A stretch of DNA of 64,000 nucleotides from Tengunoibacter tsumagoiensis (lineage in GTDB: Bacteria; Chloroflexota; Ktedonobacteria; Ktedonobacterales; Ktedonobacteraceae), in the NCBI RefSeq assembly GCF_003967535.1, contig NZ_BIFR01000001.1, positions 49,493-113,492 on the forward strand. Reading direction: 5' to 3'. The notes under the pieces were generated by a model. The model did not search any database. It was given only the letters and a program-made list of their open reading frames with translations, and was not told the DNA's origin. A program made the position numbers and the translations under genes. Positions 18,530-27,993 of the stretch are shown in pieces. How positions within the stretch are numbered: the stretch's first letter is position 1; every line of letters starts with the position of its first letter.

Positions 18530-20524
18530 TTACAGAAAATCCCCCACCCCTCCTTCTATCACTCCCAATGTACGTTCATCACCATTGCGCCTCGTCAGGC
18601 GTAATGCATCCATATGCTCAAGCAGCGGAATACAATACTTACGCGTGGTTCCTAATAAGGTACGAGCCTCTGCAACGGTGAGGGTTTCATGCATGCGCAT
18701 ATATTCAATTAACTTTTTCAATGCTTGCTTATACCAGTCGCTACCTAGAAGCAGCCCTTCTCCTATCTTGATCAGACGCCCCTGCTCTAGCAGCGCGTTG
18801 ATGACCTCACTCCCCACTAAAACCTCTGCCTCTGCTCTGGTCGGTGGCATATAAGAGTTCTCTCCCTGACCCTCAACCAGAAATTGCTGAAGGAGTTGAG
18901 CTACCTGACTCTCCTGTTGGTCAGTAAAGGTTGGCCGAAAGGCTGGGAGGCGAAGCCAGGCTCCAGCACGTCCACGTCCTTCTCCCTCAGAGGGCTCAAC
19001 TGTCTCTAGTAAGCTATCTGCTTGTAAGGCTCCCAGGACATCAGCCGCCATTCTGGGGGAGAGGTGCAGGCGAGATCGCCATTCCTCTTTTGAGAGCCCA
19101 TTGCGCAGAGGATACTGCTGGTGCTGCTCCTTGACGAGGCGGATGGCATCCGCTACAAGTAGCTCCCAGACTGGCTGCGCAAACCAGAAATTTCCAATTT
19201 TGTGAACTCTTCTTTCTATTATCAACGACTCAAGTGTCTGCTGCGTCACATCTTCCGCCAAATGGCACTCTTTGACCAGTTCAGCCAGCTCATATCCCAT
19301 CAGACCAGTAGAGGCTCTGCTTCCAACAACGGGCTTAGACAGCATCGTACGTCCAACTGGACGACGATCAAGGGCCGCAAGGACGATCTCTTCGGGCGTT
19401 CCCTGTCGGAGTCGCTCAAGGGACTCTATGACCGCCGACTGGCCGCGCCGATGATACCTCGGGTGCACGTCGATAATTTCGCCACCTCCAATTGTGCTAC
19501 CAGGTGAAGGGATGCGTAAGATGAAACGGTCTCGACGGGCAACAACTGCGGGCCGCTGCAATCTCAGTTGCACCCAGCCCTCTGCTCCAGGCTGGATCTC
19601 TTCTCCTTCTAGCACTCTCATACGAGCTGAAATCTCTTGTGCCCCACAGAAGAAATCTACCTGCGTATTGTGTGCCAGTGGCCTTGCTGTCGGCAAAAGT
19701 GCCAGACGTGCATCTAGAAGGATCGTTGGTTGTAGTTGCCCCGGCAGGGCAATTACATCGCCTCTCTGGAGTTCGCTACGTGCAATATTCACAAGATTAC
19801 AGGCGACACGGCTGCCTGGCTGCGCCTGCTCAATCTGCTGCTTATGGGTCTGTAATGTGCGCAGACGAGTCCTCTTCTCGTGAGGCAGAATCTCAACCTC
19901 CTGACCAACTTTCAGGATACCATCCAGCAAGGTCCCGGTCACGATGGTTCCAAAGCCTGACAGTGAGAAGACCCGGTCTATAGATAAACGTGGACGAGCA
20001 ATATTTTTGCACACAAGGTCGTCTTGCAAAATGCGCTCCAGTTCGCTCCGCAATTGAGGCAGTCCCTGCCCTGTATAGGCAGAGACCGGAATAATGGCCG
20101 CCTGAGACAGCGTGGTCGCCTGTAATGTCTCTGCCACTTCTTCCCGCACCAGGGCCAGCCACTCATCATCTACAAGGTCGGCTTTCGTGAGAGCCACGAC
20201 TCCTCGCTCTACCCGCAGGAGATCCAGAATGGCAAGATGCTCGCGTGTCTGGGGCATCACTCCTTCATCAGCCGCAATAACTAGCAGCGCTGCATCTATC
20301 CCCCCAACACCGGCCAGCATGTTCTTAATAAAACTTTCATGACCTGGCACATCGACAAGACTGACCTCCTGCCCGGTTGAAAGGCGCAGCCAGGCAAAGC
20401 CCAGATCAATGGTCATGCCACGTTCTTTCTCTTCCGTCAGACGGTCAGGGTCAATTCCTGTCAACGCCTGTACAAGCGTGGATTTGCCATGATCAACATG
20501 CCCGGCAGTTCCAATACAACTCAT
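18530..20524 (-). CDS. selB: Selenocysteine-specific elongation factor SelB
   Basis: A 664-residue translational GTPase that delivers Sec-tRNA to recoded UGA codons. The G domain is clear: [11 protein letters not shown] (G1), [12 protein letters not shown] (G2), DVPGHESFI (G3), TKADLVD (G4). The INxx GMT-IDLGFA signature separates SelB from EF-Tu. Beta-barrel domains follow, and the C-terminal 250 residues form winged-helix repeats (ending with [19 protein letters not shown]) that bind the SECIS element. An AGGTGA site sits five bases ahead of ATG 20524; a GTG nine bases upstream is less likely. No selA, selD, tRNA-Sec or recognisable selenoprotein gene lies in the window. Confidence 0.95.
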   Translation of the reverse strand: MSCIGTAGHVDHGKSTLVQALTGIDPDRLTEEKERGMTIDLGFAWLRLSTGQEVSLVDVPGHESFIKNMLAGVGGIDAALLVIAADEGVMPQTREHLAILDLLRVERGVVALTKADLVDDEWLALVREEVAETLQATTLSQAAIIPVSAYTGQGLPQLRSELERILQDDLVCKNIARPRLSIDRVFSLSGFGTIVTGTLLDGILKVGQEVEILPHEKRTRLRTLQTHKQQIEQAQPGSRVACNLVNIARSELQRGDVIALPGQLQPTILLDARLALLPTARPLAHNTQVDFFCGAQEISARMRVLEGEEIQPGAEGWVQLRLQRPAVVARRDRFILRIPSPGSTIGGGEIIDVHPRYHRRGQSAVIESLERLRQGTPEEIVLAALDRRPVGRTMLSKPVVGSRASTGLMGYELAELVKECHLAEDVTQQTLESLIIERRVHKIGNFWFAQPVWELLVADAIRLVKEQHQQYPLRNGLSKEEWRSRLHLSPRMAADVLGALQADSLLETVEPSEGEGRGRAGAWLRLPAFRPTFTDQQESQVAQLLQQFLVEGQGENSYMPPTRAEAEVLVGSEVINALLEQGRLIKIGEGLLLGSDWYKQALKKLIEYMRMHETLTVAEARTLLGTTRKYCIPLLEHMDALRLTRRNGDERTLGVIEGGVGDFL

Positions 20525-20716
20525 TACTTTCACCTATATAAGCGATCTGTACAACCCATGTGCTAGTCTGTCTTTAGTATAACGCATTTGCTGGTGCCTG
20601 CCCAATCCCTGAAGCATCATGCACCATCTCCAGACCAGAATGCCACAGCGGAGATCCATCGAAAGAAATGCTGCTCAAGGAGCAGATAAGCAGATAAGTA
20701 GATATTTAGCTCTTGA

Positions 20717-20968
20717 AAATGTACGCAAATATGTGTTAGAATAGACGTATATCCGTTACTGGCACATCTCTGTGAGACACACCACTGCGACTTCCTGGTT
20801 CTGAGTGCTGAGGAACTGAGTCCAGAGCAGGAACTCGTGCAGGATTTGTTTGCCATTACCCATGGTTTTCGTTCCCGCCTGTCCGGATTGCGGACGTATC
20901 GCAACGCGTTAGAGAAGGCACTCGATGATGAAAACAGCCCACAAGATCAGAATGAATCCCACTCCTGA
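20717..20968 (+). pseudogene. 3' remnant of an IS607-type serine recombinase (tnpA)
   Basis: A frame open from 20717 to the TGA at 20966-20968 ends with SPEQELVQDLFAITHGFRSRLSGLRTYRNALEKAL. This matches the C-terminal end of IS607 TnpA resolvases (E-LV-DLL-I-H-F--RLYG-R-YR). The catalytic N-terminal half and the start are gone; a stop closes the frame at 20714. Its end overlaps the tnpB start by 44 bp, the normal arrangement of tnpA/tnpB in IS607 elements. Confidence 0.65.
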
Positions 20969-22223
20969 GCAGGTGGAGTATCTGAAACGTGCCTGTGGAA
21001 CCCGTCGATTTGTGTACAACTGGGGACGCGCAGAGTGGGAAAAGCAGTATCAAGCGTATCGATTGGAACAAGAAACGATTCCTGAAACGCAACGTGTGCT
21101 CACCCCACCCAACGCGCTTGCCCTCAAAAAGCAATTCAATGCCATTCGAGAAGAGCTCTACCCCTGGACGTATGAGGTCACCAAATGTGTCGTGGAAGGT
21201 GCCTTTGATGACCTGGGCAAAGCCTACAGCAACTTTTTTGCGGGACGAGCGGCGTATCCAAAATACAAGAAAAAGGGGAAATCGCACGAATCATTTTATC
21301 TCTCCAATGATAAATTCACGATTGGCAGCCATTGGATTGCCATTCCCGGTTTAGGTCGGTTCATTCTGGATCAACGCAAACAGGTGAAAGATCGAGGGAA
21401 ACGGAAGCGCAAGCTTGGAACCGTCAATCTGTCAGAAAAACTGCGCTTTGTCGAGGAGGACAAAGCATCACCTCCCCTCAAGAAATGCAATCGGCGCAAA
21501 CAGATCCTCTGCGAGAGCATGAAGATTCTGGCAGCGACCGTCTCGTGTGAGGCGGATCACTGGTATCTGAGCGTTCAGCTCGAGATCAACAAAGCGATGC
21601 CTCCGACGCCAGAACCAGTTGTCGGGGTAGATGTCGGGTTAAAGCAAGCTGCCATCGTGTCGGATGGGCGAAGGCTTGAGAACCAAAAGCCGCTCGCGCT
21701 CCATCTGAAAAAGCTCGGCAAGCTGCAACGTCAACTCAGTCGCAAACAGAAGATCAAAGACCCGCAAACGGGAAAAACCACATTCAGCAAGAACTATCAA
21801 AAGCAGCGGGTGAAAGTGGCACGAAAGCATCAGCAGATTGCCAACATCCGGCGGGATGTTCAGCACAAGTTCACCACGGAGCTGGCCCGAACGTGTGGAA
21901 CCATTGGCATGGAAGACCTCAACATTATGGGGATGATGGCAAACCGCACGCTCTCACGTGCCGTGGCGGATGCAGCGATGGGACAACTCCTGCAGTTTTT
22001 GAAAACCAAGGTCGCTGCTTCTGGCGGGAACCTTTTTGTGTCGTCTCGTTGGTTTCCCTCGACCAAGCGCTGTTCAGGATGTGGGGTGGTGAAAAAACGC
22101 ATGCCTCTCAAGCATCGCACCTATCATTGCCTGGCCTGTGGGCTGGTGATGGATCGCGATCTGAATGCATCTATCAACTTAGCCCAGTTTGCACAGACTC
22201 AGCTTCGCCACCCTTCGGCGTAA
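20925..22223 (+). CDS. tnpB: TnpB RNA-guided nuclease of IS200/IS605/IS607 type
   Basis: A 432-residue intact TnpB. The N-terminal helix-turn-helix/WED part begins KIRMNPTPEQVEYL with RFVYNWG. The RuvC-I Asp236 lies in VVGVDVGLKQA, RuvC-II Glu330 in GMEDLNIMG, and RuvC-III Asp412 in VMDRDLNASINLAQ. The four-Cys zinc ribbon CSGCG...CLACG lies between the last two. TnpB is guided by an omega RNA to cut DNA next to a short motif, helping the element persist. The start codon is one of two consecutive ATGs (20925 or 20928). All catalytic residues are present, so it could be active even though tnpA is broken. Confidence 0.93.
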   Translation: MMKTAHKIRMNPTPEQVEYLKRACGTRRFVYNWGRAEWEKQYQAYRLEQETIPETQRVLTPPNALALKKQFNAIREELYPWTYEVTKCVVEGAFDDLGKAYSNFFAGRAAYPKYKKKGKSHESFYLSNDKFTIGSHWIAIPGLGRFILDQRKQVKDRGKRKRKLGTVNLSEKLRFVEEDKASPPLKKCNRRKQILCESMKILAATVSCEADHWYLSVQLEINKAMPPTPEPVVGVDVGLKQAAIVSDGRRLENQKPLALHLKKLGKLQRQLSRKQKIKDPQTGKTTFSKNYQKQRVKVARKHQQIANIRRDVQHKFTTELARTCGTIGMEDLNIMGMMANRTLSRAVADAAMGQLLQFLKTKVAASGGNLFVSSRWFPSTKRCSGCGVVKKRMPLKHRTYHCLACGLVMDRDLNASINLAQFAQTQLRHPSA

Positions 22224-22350
22224 AGGTGGCCGTCCAGGATAGTGGCTACGGCCTATGACGTAAAAGCGCCTGTGGAGCCAATGTGAGACCGAAGCGGGAG
22301 GGCCGATTCAAAGGTTCCCGTGCTCTGGCTGCTGGCAATGAAGCAGGAAC
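22160..22350 (+). ncRNA. Candidate omega (guide scaffold) RNA at the tnpB 3' end
   Basis: In TnpB elements the guide scaffold covers the end of tnpB and the right end. Here the sequence after the stop folds: GGCCG/CGGCC around 22229-22255, and GTTCC...GGAAC closing the last hairpin, which ends AAGCAGGAAC at 22341-22350. The guide would then be the flanking DNA from 22351. The 5' boundary is a guess. Confidence 0.45.
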
Positions 22351-22469
22351 AACTGACCGCTTGCGTGTATCTTCGGGTACATTCGAGTATGAGAAAGGTA
22401 GCAGTATAATAGCGGCACGAAGATTAGCATTACTTGTCATCTTGTTACTCAAGGCTGTTACAAACTACT

Positions 22470-24512
22470 ATGAATGAAAAAATTCAGTCAGTCTTAAACT
22501 CTCTTCCCCACCAACCTGGAATCTATCTGATGAAAGATGCCGAGGGGACGATCATCTATGTGGGTAAGGCCATCTCGCTCTTCAATCGTGTCCGTTCCTA
22601 TTTTCAGGAGTCCACCGATCACGGTCCTAAGAACCGTAGTATGGTCGCGAAGATTGAGGATATCGAATTCCTTGTCGTCAATAACGAGGTCGAAGCGCTG
22701 GTTCTTGAGAGCAATTACATTAAACAGTATCGCCCTAAGTACAATGTCTTACTACGGGATGATAAGAGCTATCCCTATATTAAAGTCGCTTTAACCGAAG
22801 ATTTTCCTCGCGTCTATCGCGTGCGCAGCTTCCATCATGATGGGAATCGCTACTTTGGCCCCTACACCAATTCCGGGGCGGTAGATGCAACACTGGATAT
22901 TCTTAATAAGCTCTTTGCCTTCCGCACATGTCGCTACGATGCCAGCTCCTGGGCTCCTCCCCGTTCAGGCAAGACCGAAGGCTGGAAGCAAAAGTTACTC
23001 AATCGGCCCTGCACACAATACTATATCCATCGCTGTGTCGCGCCCTGTGTTGCCCATGCTTCACGCGAGGAATACGATCTCATTATCAAACAGGTTATTC
23101 TCTTTCTAGAGGGCAAGCACGATGAGGTTCTCAAAGAGCTCTATACACGCATGGAACATGCAGCCGAGGAACTGAATTTTGAAGAGGCTGCCCGCCTGCG
23201 CGATCGAATCCAGGCCGTGGAAAAAATCCTTGAGAAGCAGCGTATCATTAATACAGAGGAAGAGGATGACCAGGATGTCATTGCCCTGGCGAGCGCCGAT
23301 GATGAGACCTGTGCTCAGGTCTTTTTCTTTCGCTCCGGTAAGCTGGTGGGGCGCGAGTTCTTTATCCTCCAGGGAACGCGTGAGAGCAGTCCCGGTGAGA
23401 TTATGAGCTCTTTCCTGCAACAATTTTATGAGAGCTCGCCTCACGTGCCAGCCGAGATCATTGTAGAGGCCGAACCTGAAGATCGGCCAGTCCTCCAGAG
23501 CTGGCTGCGCGAGAAACGCAAAGGTACCGTCAGTGGAGGTAGCACTGCGGTCTCTATCAGCACCCCTAAGCGCGGTGATAAAGTCCGCCTTGTCGAAATG
23601 GTCAAGAAAAATGCTCAGGAGGTCCTTGAACAACAGCGCATCAAATGGTTAACTGATAGTCAGAAGACTCAGATGGCGCTTGAAGAGCTCCAGGAGACCT
23701 TGAATCTCGCCGCTCCCCCTCAACGCATTGAGTGCTATGATATCTCCAATACACAGGGGACCAACTCAGTGGGGGCCATGGTCGTCTTTGAGGGTGGACG
23801 CCCAAAAAATAGCGAATATAAACGCTTTAAAATCAAACAGGTTGAAGGACCAAACGACTATGCCAGCCATCAAGAGGTGCTACGCAGACGCTTCCGTAAA
23901 GCGGCACAGACTCTCACTGCCTCACAATCTATGGACATGAATGAACCTATTGGCGAGACTATTGAGGAACTTCTGACCTCTTCTACTCCAATAGACGAAA
24001 CAGCAGAGCAACCGGAAAAACAAGATGCGACTCTGCATCACGACTGGGCCCTGCCTGATCTCGTCATTATTGATGGAGGACGGGGACATCTCAATGCCGC
24101 TCTGGAGGTCATGCGCGAGCTCCAACTCGATATTCCCACGATTGGCGTTGCTAAAGAACAGGGTTCGCATACGAAGCTAGATACGGCTGAGGAGATCTAT
24201 ATCCCTGGCTCTCCTGATCCCATCATCCTGCCACGCAACTCCCAGGGGCTCTATATGCTTCAACGCATCCGTGACGAGGCGCATCGCTTTGGCATCACCT
24301 ATCACCGCAAAGTCCGCTCCGATCAGACCTTTAAATCGGTCCTCGATGAGATCCCTGGCATTGGACCCAAACGCAAACAGGCCCTGCTACGACACTTTGG
24401 CTCCGTTCGCGCTATCAGCGCCGCCAGCGTCGAAGATCTGGCAGCCCTTGATGGAATGACACGCGATGCCGCAGAGAAAGTCAAAGAATATATAGGGAAG
24501 CGGAGCGTGTGA
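22470..24512 (+). CDS. uvrC: Excinuclease ABC subunit C
   Basis: A 680-residue nucleotide-excision-repair endonuclease that makes both incisions at lesions handed over by UvrB. The N-terminal GIY-YIG domain reads QPGIYLMKDAEGTIIYVGKA. A UVR domain follows near 210-245 (LNFEEAARLRDRI). The RNase H-like C-terminal nuclease shows IECYDISNTQGTNSVGAMVVFEGG and DLVIIDGGRGHLNAA, and the protein ends with tandem helix-hairpin-helices (IPGIGPKRKQALL). About 40 residues rich in Glu, Thr and Ser are inserted between the RRRFRKA helix and the IIDGGRG strand. The frame is open from a TTG at 22434, but the ATG at 22470 matches the family start; no strong ribosome site is seen. Confidence 0.96.
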   Translation: MNEKIQSVLNSLPHQPGIYLMKDAEGTIIYVGKAISLFNRVRSYFQESTDHGPKNRSMVAKIEDIEFLVVNNEVEALVLESNYIKQYRPKYNVLLRDDKSYPYIKVALTEDFPRVYRVRSFHHDGNRYFGPYTNSGAVDATLDILNKLFAFRTCRYDASSWAPPRSGKTEGWKQKLLNRPCTQYYIHRCVAPCVAHASREEYDLIIKQVILFLEGKHDEVLKELYTRMEHAAEELNFEEAARLRDRIQAVEKILEKQRIINTEEEDDQDVIALASADDETCAQVFFFRSGKLVGREFFILQGTRESSPGEIMSSFLQQFYESSPHVPAEIIVEAEPEDRPVLQSWLREKRKGTVSGGSTAVSISTPKRGDKVRLVEMVKKNAQEVLEQQRIKWLTDSQKTQMALEELQETLNLAAPPQRIECYDISNTQGTNSVGAMVVFEGGRPKNSEYKRFKIKQVEGPNDYASHQEVLRRRFRKAAQTLTASQSMDMNEPIGETIEELLTSSTPIDETAEQPEKQDATLHHDWALPDLVIIDGGRGHLNAALEVMRELQLDIPTIGVAKEQGSHTKLDTAEEIYIPGSPDPIILPRNSQGLYMLQRIRDEAHRFGITYHRKVRSDQTFKSVLDEIPGIGPKRKQALLRHFGSVRAISAASVEDLAALDGMTRDAAEKVKEYIGKRSV

Positions 24513-24578
24513 AAGCTGAGCATTCAGGGGCTTTTCGCCACATAAAGCTCACAGAGTGCTAGCAGTCTTTCGTTTTGA

Positions 24579-24607
24579 TTGACAACTGCGCTATTTCGCG
24601 CTACTAT
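24579..24607 (+). promoter_or_regulatory. Sigma-70-type promoter for the FmdB-like gene
   Basis: TTGACA (24579-24584), a 17-bp spacer and TACTAT (24602-24607) give a near-consensus housekeeping promoter, about 75 bp ahead of the start codon. Confidence 0.75.
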
Positions 24608-24681
24608 TAATAGTAGAGACGATCCTATCTCTATGCCGAAAAGCATCTTCATCTTCAGATTTTCTAAGAGGTGATTGGTAT

Positions 24682-25029
24682 ATGCCAACGTACGAGTATC
24701 TTTGTCAGACCTGTAGCCACCGCTTCGAGACGTGGCAGAAAATGACCGATGAACCTTTAACCATCTGCCCCGAATGTGGAGCGTCCATCCGCCGCGTGCT
24801 CTTCCCTGCCGGGGTGGTCTTTAAAGGCTCCGGGTTCTATAAGACCGATTATAATGGGAAAAATGCCGCCGCTAGCCCCACTGCTGATACAAAGAAAAGC
24901 GAAGGCAGTTCCGAGAGTAAACCCGCTGAGACAGCCACAAGCACCGCTAGCGAGAGTAGCAGCACAGCCGCCAGCACGCCTTCTAGCTCCTCAGCCAGTG
25001 CTCCGGCTTCTACCACCACCAGCAAATAA
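24682..25029 (+). CDS. FmdB-family zinc-ribbon protein
   Basis: A 115-residue protein. The N-terminal 55 residues are the CxxC...CxxC zinc ribbon of the FmdB/putative-regulatory family: MPTYEYLCQTCSHRFE, then CPECGASIRRVLFPAGVVFKGSGFYKTDY. The rest is a low-complexity Ser/Ala/Thr tail. The family role is uncertain (regulatory or a small zinc-binding accessory). AGAGGTGAT precedes ATG 24682 and a near-consensus promoter lies upstream, so it is a single-gene unit. A very long palindrome follows as terminator. Confidence 0.88.
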   Translation: MPTYEYLCQTCSHRFETWQKMTDEPLTICPECGASIRRVLFPAGVVFKGSGFYKTDYNGKNAAASPTADTKKSEGSSESKPAETATSTASESSSTAASTPSSSSASAPASTTTSK

Positions 25030-25056
25030 GCCTCATCGAGGATTTTTCACACCATG

Positions 25057-25124
25057 ATGACACAGCACAGGCCCGGCCCCGATTGCGAGATCTCGCAATC
25101 GGGGCCGGGCCTGTGCTGTGTCAT
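25057..25124. terminator. 68-bp perfect palindrome, probable bidirectional terminator
   Basis: Arms 25057-25090 and 25091-25124 are perfectly complementary over 34 bp with no spacer, GC-rich in the middle. It lies between the convergent FmdB-like and GH125 genes. No U-tract follows, so it may also act as an mRNA 3'-end barrier or a cruciform. Confidence 0.65.
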
Positions 25125-25219
25125 ACATATGCTCATTGCCGCATGCTTCACAGGCTCATTTTTCTGCCACGCGTCTCCAACGGGCCATCTATAGCCTCGA
25201 GAGAGCATCGAGCTCATTT

Positions 25220-26512
25220 CTACCGACGAGATCCAACCGGGGTCTGCGCTGCCCAATATAAGAAAAACTCCGAGAAAATACTATTGGCCCAGGCAAACCA
25301 GGGACGAGTAAATTGCGTTGGATCATCAACATGAAAACCCTCATGCATATAGTTGGTCCCAGCCGTGGTATTTGCCAGGCATTCAAACACCTGTGCAATC
25401 TCCTCTGGATTCTGACTGGTCAGCCCCTGCATAGACAGACCAATGGGCCAGATATACCCATGAGGGGTATGAGGACTACCAAGCCCTTTTGCAGCTTTCC
25501 CTACAAAGTAATAGGGATTCTCCGGGCTGAGCACAAACGCACGTGTACGCTGATACAGCGGGTCATCAACAGGTCGATACCCCAGATAAGGGATCGACAA
25601 GAGATTCGGCACATTGGCATCATCCATGAGATTATAATTGCCATAGCCATCAGTCTCATAGGCATAGATGCGCCCCAGACGGGGATGCAATACGGTGCCA
25701 TAGGTCTCAATCCCAAACTCAACTTCTTTACGTAAAAGCTCAGCTTCCAGAGCAAGCGTCTCATCCTGAAAACCAACACGGGCCAGGGTTCCTAGATAGC
25801 CCAGGACCACGACCGCAAACATATTGGCTGGAATCAGATAGCCAAAGCGGCAGGCATCATCACTCGGACGAAATCCCGACCAGATCAGACCAGTAAAGTT
25901 TGTCCGGGTGCCATGGCCGTCAAAAGGCAACGTATCAGAAGCCGCCCAGGGATTAGGACGCTCAAAATGATACTCCGAGGCACTATCATGATGCTGCTCA
26001 GTACGCATAATCTTCACAATTGTGCGGAACATCTCATGGAGCTCATGCGTAAAAATCGTAGCATCTTTCGTTACATGCCAGTATTTATAGCAGAGATTAA
26101 TGGGATAGCACAGTGAATCCAGCTCAAACTTGCGCTCCCAGACCCAGGGCCCCTGTTTAGGAATATCCTGTACATGACCACGACCACTCGCTTCACGATT
26201 AAATGCATTAGCGTAGCCATCAATCTGCAAATATTGAGCCTGACGGGCAATCAGACCACGAAATAAACGCTGAAGATCACCATCCTCAGCCGCTAACGGA
26301 AGGTATGGGTGAACCTGCGCCGATGAATCACGCAACCACATGGCCGGGATATCGCCAGTAAAGACAAAGGTTGTTCCATCATCCAATAGCTCGGTCGTTG
26401 TCTCTAGAGTATTAGGATAACATTGAGCAAACAACGTCCCCAATTGGGGCCGCTGCACAAAACGCTCTTTGATCGCAGCAATCTGCCGATACACCAATTC
26501 ATACTGAGTCAT
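25220..26512 (-). CDS. GH125 exo-alpha-1,6-mannosidase
   Basis: A 430-residue (alpha/alpha)6-barrel enzyme of glycoside hydrolase family 125, metal-independent inverting mannosidases. Family motifs are clear: TGDIPAMWLRDSSAQVHPY, NAFNREASGRGH, VWERKFELDSLCYP, GLIWSGFRPSDD, and GYIWPIGLSMQG. No signal peptide is present, so it acts in the cytoplasm on imported oligomannosides. It is the last gene of the operon with the two permeases and binding protein, which fits import then trimming of alpha-mannosides. A TTG at 26548 is in frame, but GAGAGG is placed for the ATG at 26512. Confidence 0.93.
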   Translation of the reverse strand: MTQYELVYRQIAAIKERFVQRPQLGTLFAQCYPNTLETTTELLDDGTTFVFTGDIPAMWLRDSSAQVHPYLPLAAEDGDLQRLFRGLIARQAQYLQIDGYANAFNREASGRGHVQDIPKQGPWVWERKFELDSLCYPINLCYKYWHVTKDATIFTHELHEMFRTIVKIMRTEQHHDSASEYHFERPNPWAASDTLPFDGHGTRTNFTGLIWSGFRPSDDACRFGYLIPANMFAVVVLGYLGTLARVGFQDETLALEAELLRKEVEFGIETYGTVLHPRLGRIYAYETDGYGNYNLMDDANVPNLLSIPYLGYRPVDDPLYQRTRAFVLSPENPYYFVGKAAKGLGSPHTPHGYIWPIGLSMQGLTSQNPEEIAQVFECLANTTAGTNYMHEGFHVDDPTQFTRPWFAWANSIFSEFFLYWAAQTPVGSRR

Positions 26513-26552
26513 TGATCCTCTCAACCTCTCTCCATCTAAGTTTTGCAACCAA

Positions 26553-26594
26553 AAAGCCTCTCATCCCAGTAGACAGACTGACATGAGAGGCTTT
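26553..26594 (-). terminator. Intercistronic hairpin after the binding-protein gene
   Basis: AAAGCCTCTCAT (26553-26564) pairs perfectly with 26583-26594. It lies 35 bp past the binding-protein stop and before the GH125 gene. It may attenuate transcription so that the binding protein is made in excess of the enzyme. Confidence 0.65.
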
Positions 26595-26628
26595 ATCAGG
26601 CAAACACCAGTCAAAACTGGAATCTGTC

Positions 26629-27930
26629 TTAGCTGTTCTGTTTAATCACATCGTTAATCTGTTGAGTCATCGTGTTTAACGTTGACTGTACTGGCTTTTT
26701 ACCCATCAGAATATCGTTCCAGTTCGCTGTAATCACATCATTGGCCTTGGTCGACCAGGGAGCAATAAAGCGGACGGCATCCTTCTGAGGCGCATTCAAA
26801 GCATATGCGACCGAATCAGCAACCGAACCAAGATTCTTTGCCTTCAGTGTATCATAATAGGCATTGGATGCGGGAACGTAAGCTGCAGGAGCAACGGGAG
26901 CGCTGGGCAGAATATCGTTCCAACCTTTGGTATCCAGATAGGTGATTACTTTCCAGACTGCATCAGGATTTTTGATATAAGAAGGAGAACAGACACCAAC
27001 TGCATCATAGATATGAACCTGCTTGCTCACGATAGGCAGGGGAGCAAAACCAATTTTGAAACTTGGATTGGCTGTCATAAAGCTGGCAGCTAACCACTGA
27101 CCACCCCAGAGCATCGGAACTTTACCAGTCAAGAAAGCAGCAGCAGTATCGGTACCAGTATTGGCATTTGGTGCAGTGAAGTAGCCCGCTTTCAGACCAT
27201 CAACAAACTTCTGAGTCCCCTCAACAAATTTGGCATCCGTTGTCACTTTGGTTGGAGAGACCACACGATCGGTAAATGAGCTACCACCAGCTGAGAGAGC
27301 GTAGTTGCTGATCAGGAAAGGATCGGTGTAAGGACCACCAACAGCTGCAGGCTGAGAACCATCTGTTTTTGTCAGGGTTTTAGCAGCTGCAAACATATCA
27401 TCATAGGTCCACCCAGCCTTTGGCAGGGGCACATTAGCAGCGGTAAACAGGTCAGCATTATAGAAATAGCCATAGGTGTTCATCAACGTTGGCAGACCAT
27501 AGAGCTTCGAACCATCAGCGGAATACCAGTTCTTTACCGCCTCAGGAGCAAAGTTCTTCTGATCAAAATCAGCCGTTGTTTTCGAAATATAGCTCGACCA
27601 GTCAAAGAGCACTCCCTGAGCACCCAGAGCCTGTTCGGTGTCATTACCGCACCAGAAGAAATCGGGAAGAGATTTAGCGGTCGTTAACGAGGTAATCTTC
27701 TGATCAAAATCAGTGCTTGGCGTTGGAAGGCGCTTGATTGTGAGCGAAGAATCATTCATTTTGGCAAGCGCACTATCAATAGCAACGTTCGTGTTATTGG
27801 ACTCCCAGGTCATAAAGGTCACGGTCGGCTTATCACTCGAACTCGTGCTGGAAGCGCCACCACAGGCCGTCAATAAAGTGCTCATCGCCACACAAACTAA
27901 CAGGGCAATTTTCATCTTTGCAAATCGCAT
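26629..27930 (-). CDS. Sugar ABC transporter substrate-binding lipoprotein
   Basis: A 433-residue family-1 extracellular binding protein. The signal peptide ends at lipobox LLTAC (Cys23), and the mature part opens with the typical VTFMTWES strand. Later segments include LYGLPTLMNTYGYFYNADLF and PMLWGGQWLAASF, which are standard for CUT1 systems. It captures an oligosaccharide, probably an alpha-mannoside given the GH125 gene, and passes it to the two permeases. GGAG is eight bases ahead of ATG 27930; a GTG nine bases upstream is less likely. No ATPase gene is present in the operon, so a shared MsmK/MalK-type ATPase encoded elsewhere must be used. Confidence 0.92.
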   Translation of the reverse strand: MRFAKMKIALLVCVAMSTLLTACGGASSTSSSDKPTVTFMTWESNNTNVAIDSALAKMNDSSLTIKRLPTPSTDFDQKITSLTTAKSLPDFFWCGNDTEQALGAQGVLFDWSSYISKTTADFDQKNFAPEAVKNWYSADGSKLYGLPTLMNTYGYFYNADLFTAANVPLPKAGWTYDDMFAAAKTLTKTDGSQPAAVGGPYTDPFLISNYALSAGGSSFTDRVVSPTKVTTDAKFVEGTQKFVDGLKAGYFTAPNANTGTDTAAAFLTGKVPMLWGGQWLAASFMTANPSFKIGFAPLPIVSKQVHIYDAVGVCSPSYIKNPDAVWKVITYLDTKGWNDILPSAPVAPAAYVPASNAYYDTLKAKNLGSVADSVAYALNAPQKDAVRFIAPWSTKANDVITANWNDILMGKKPVQSTLNTMTQQINDVIKQNS

Positions 27931-27967
27931 AAATACCACTCCTCATATGTGAGAATGATAACGGTTG

Positions 27968-27993
27968 CTTCATGATCACCATTAACCATGAAG
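27968..27993 (-). other. Small intercistronic inverted repeat
   Basis: CTTCATG (27968-27974) and CATGAAG (27987-27993) form a 7-bp stem upstream of the binding-protein gene, inside a 197-bp gap after the second permease. It may protect or separate the downstream message. Confidence 0.3.

Larger units (their letters stand above)
20717..22350 (+). mobile_element. Decayed IS607-type element carrying tnpB
   Basis: A broken tnpA tail, a full tnpB and a structured 3' end together mark an IS607-family element that has lost its transposase. The left boundary is uncertain (somewhere between 20534 and 20717). The right boundary is inferred from the end of the candidate omega RNA hairpin. It is inserted between selB and uvrC. 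Confidence 0.6.

Noticed and set aside
19494..19983. Plus-strand frames of 114-129 codons opposite selB
   Set aside because: Shadows of the well-supported selB frame.
20534..20716. Possible tRNA-Sec next to selB
   Set aside because: No acceptor stem pairing or TTCGA-type T-loop could be found on either strand.
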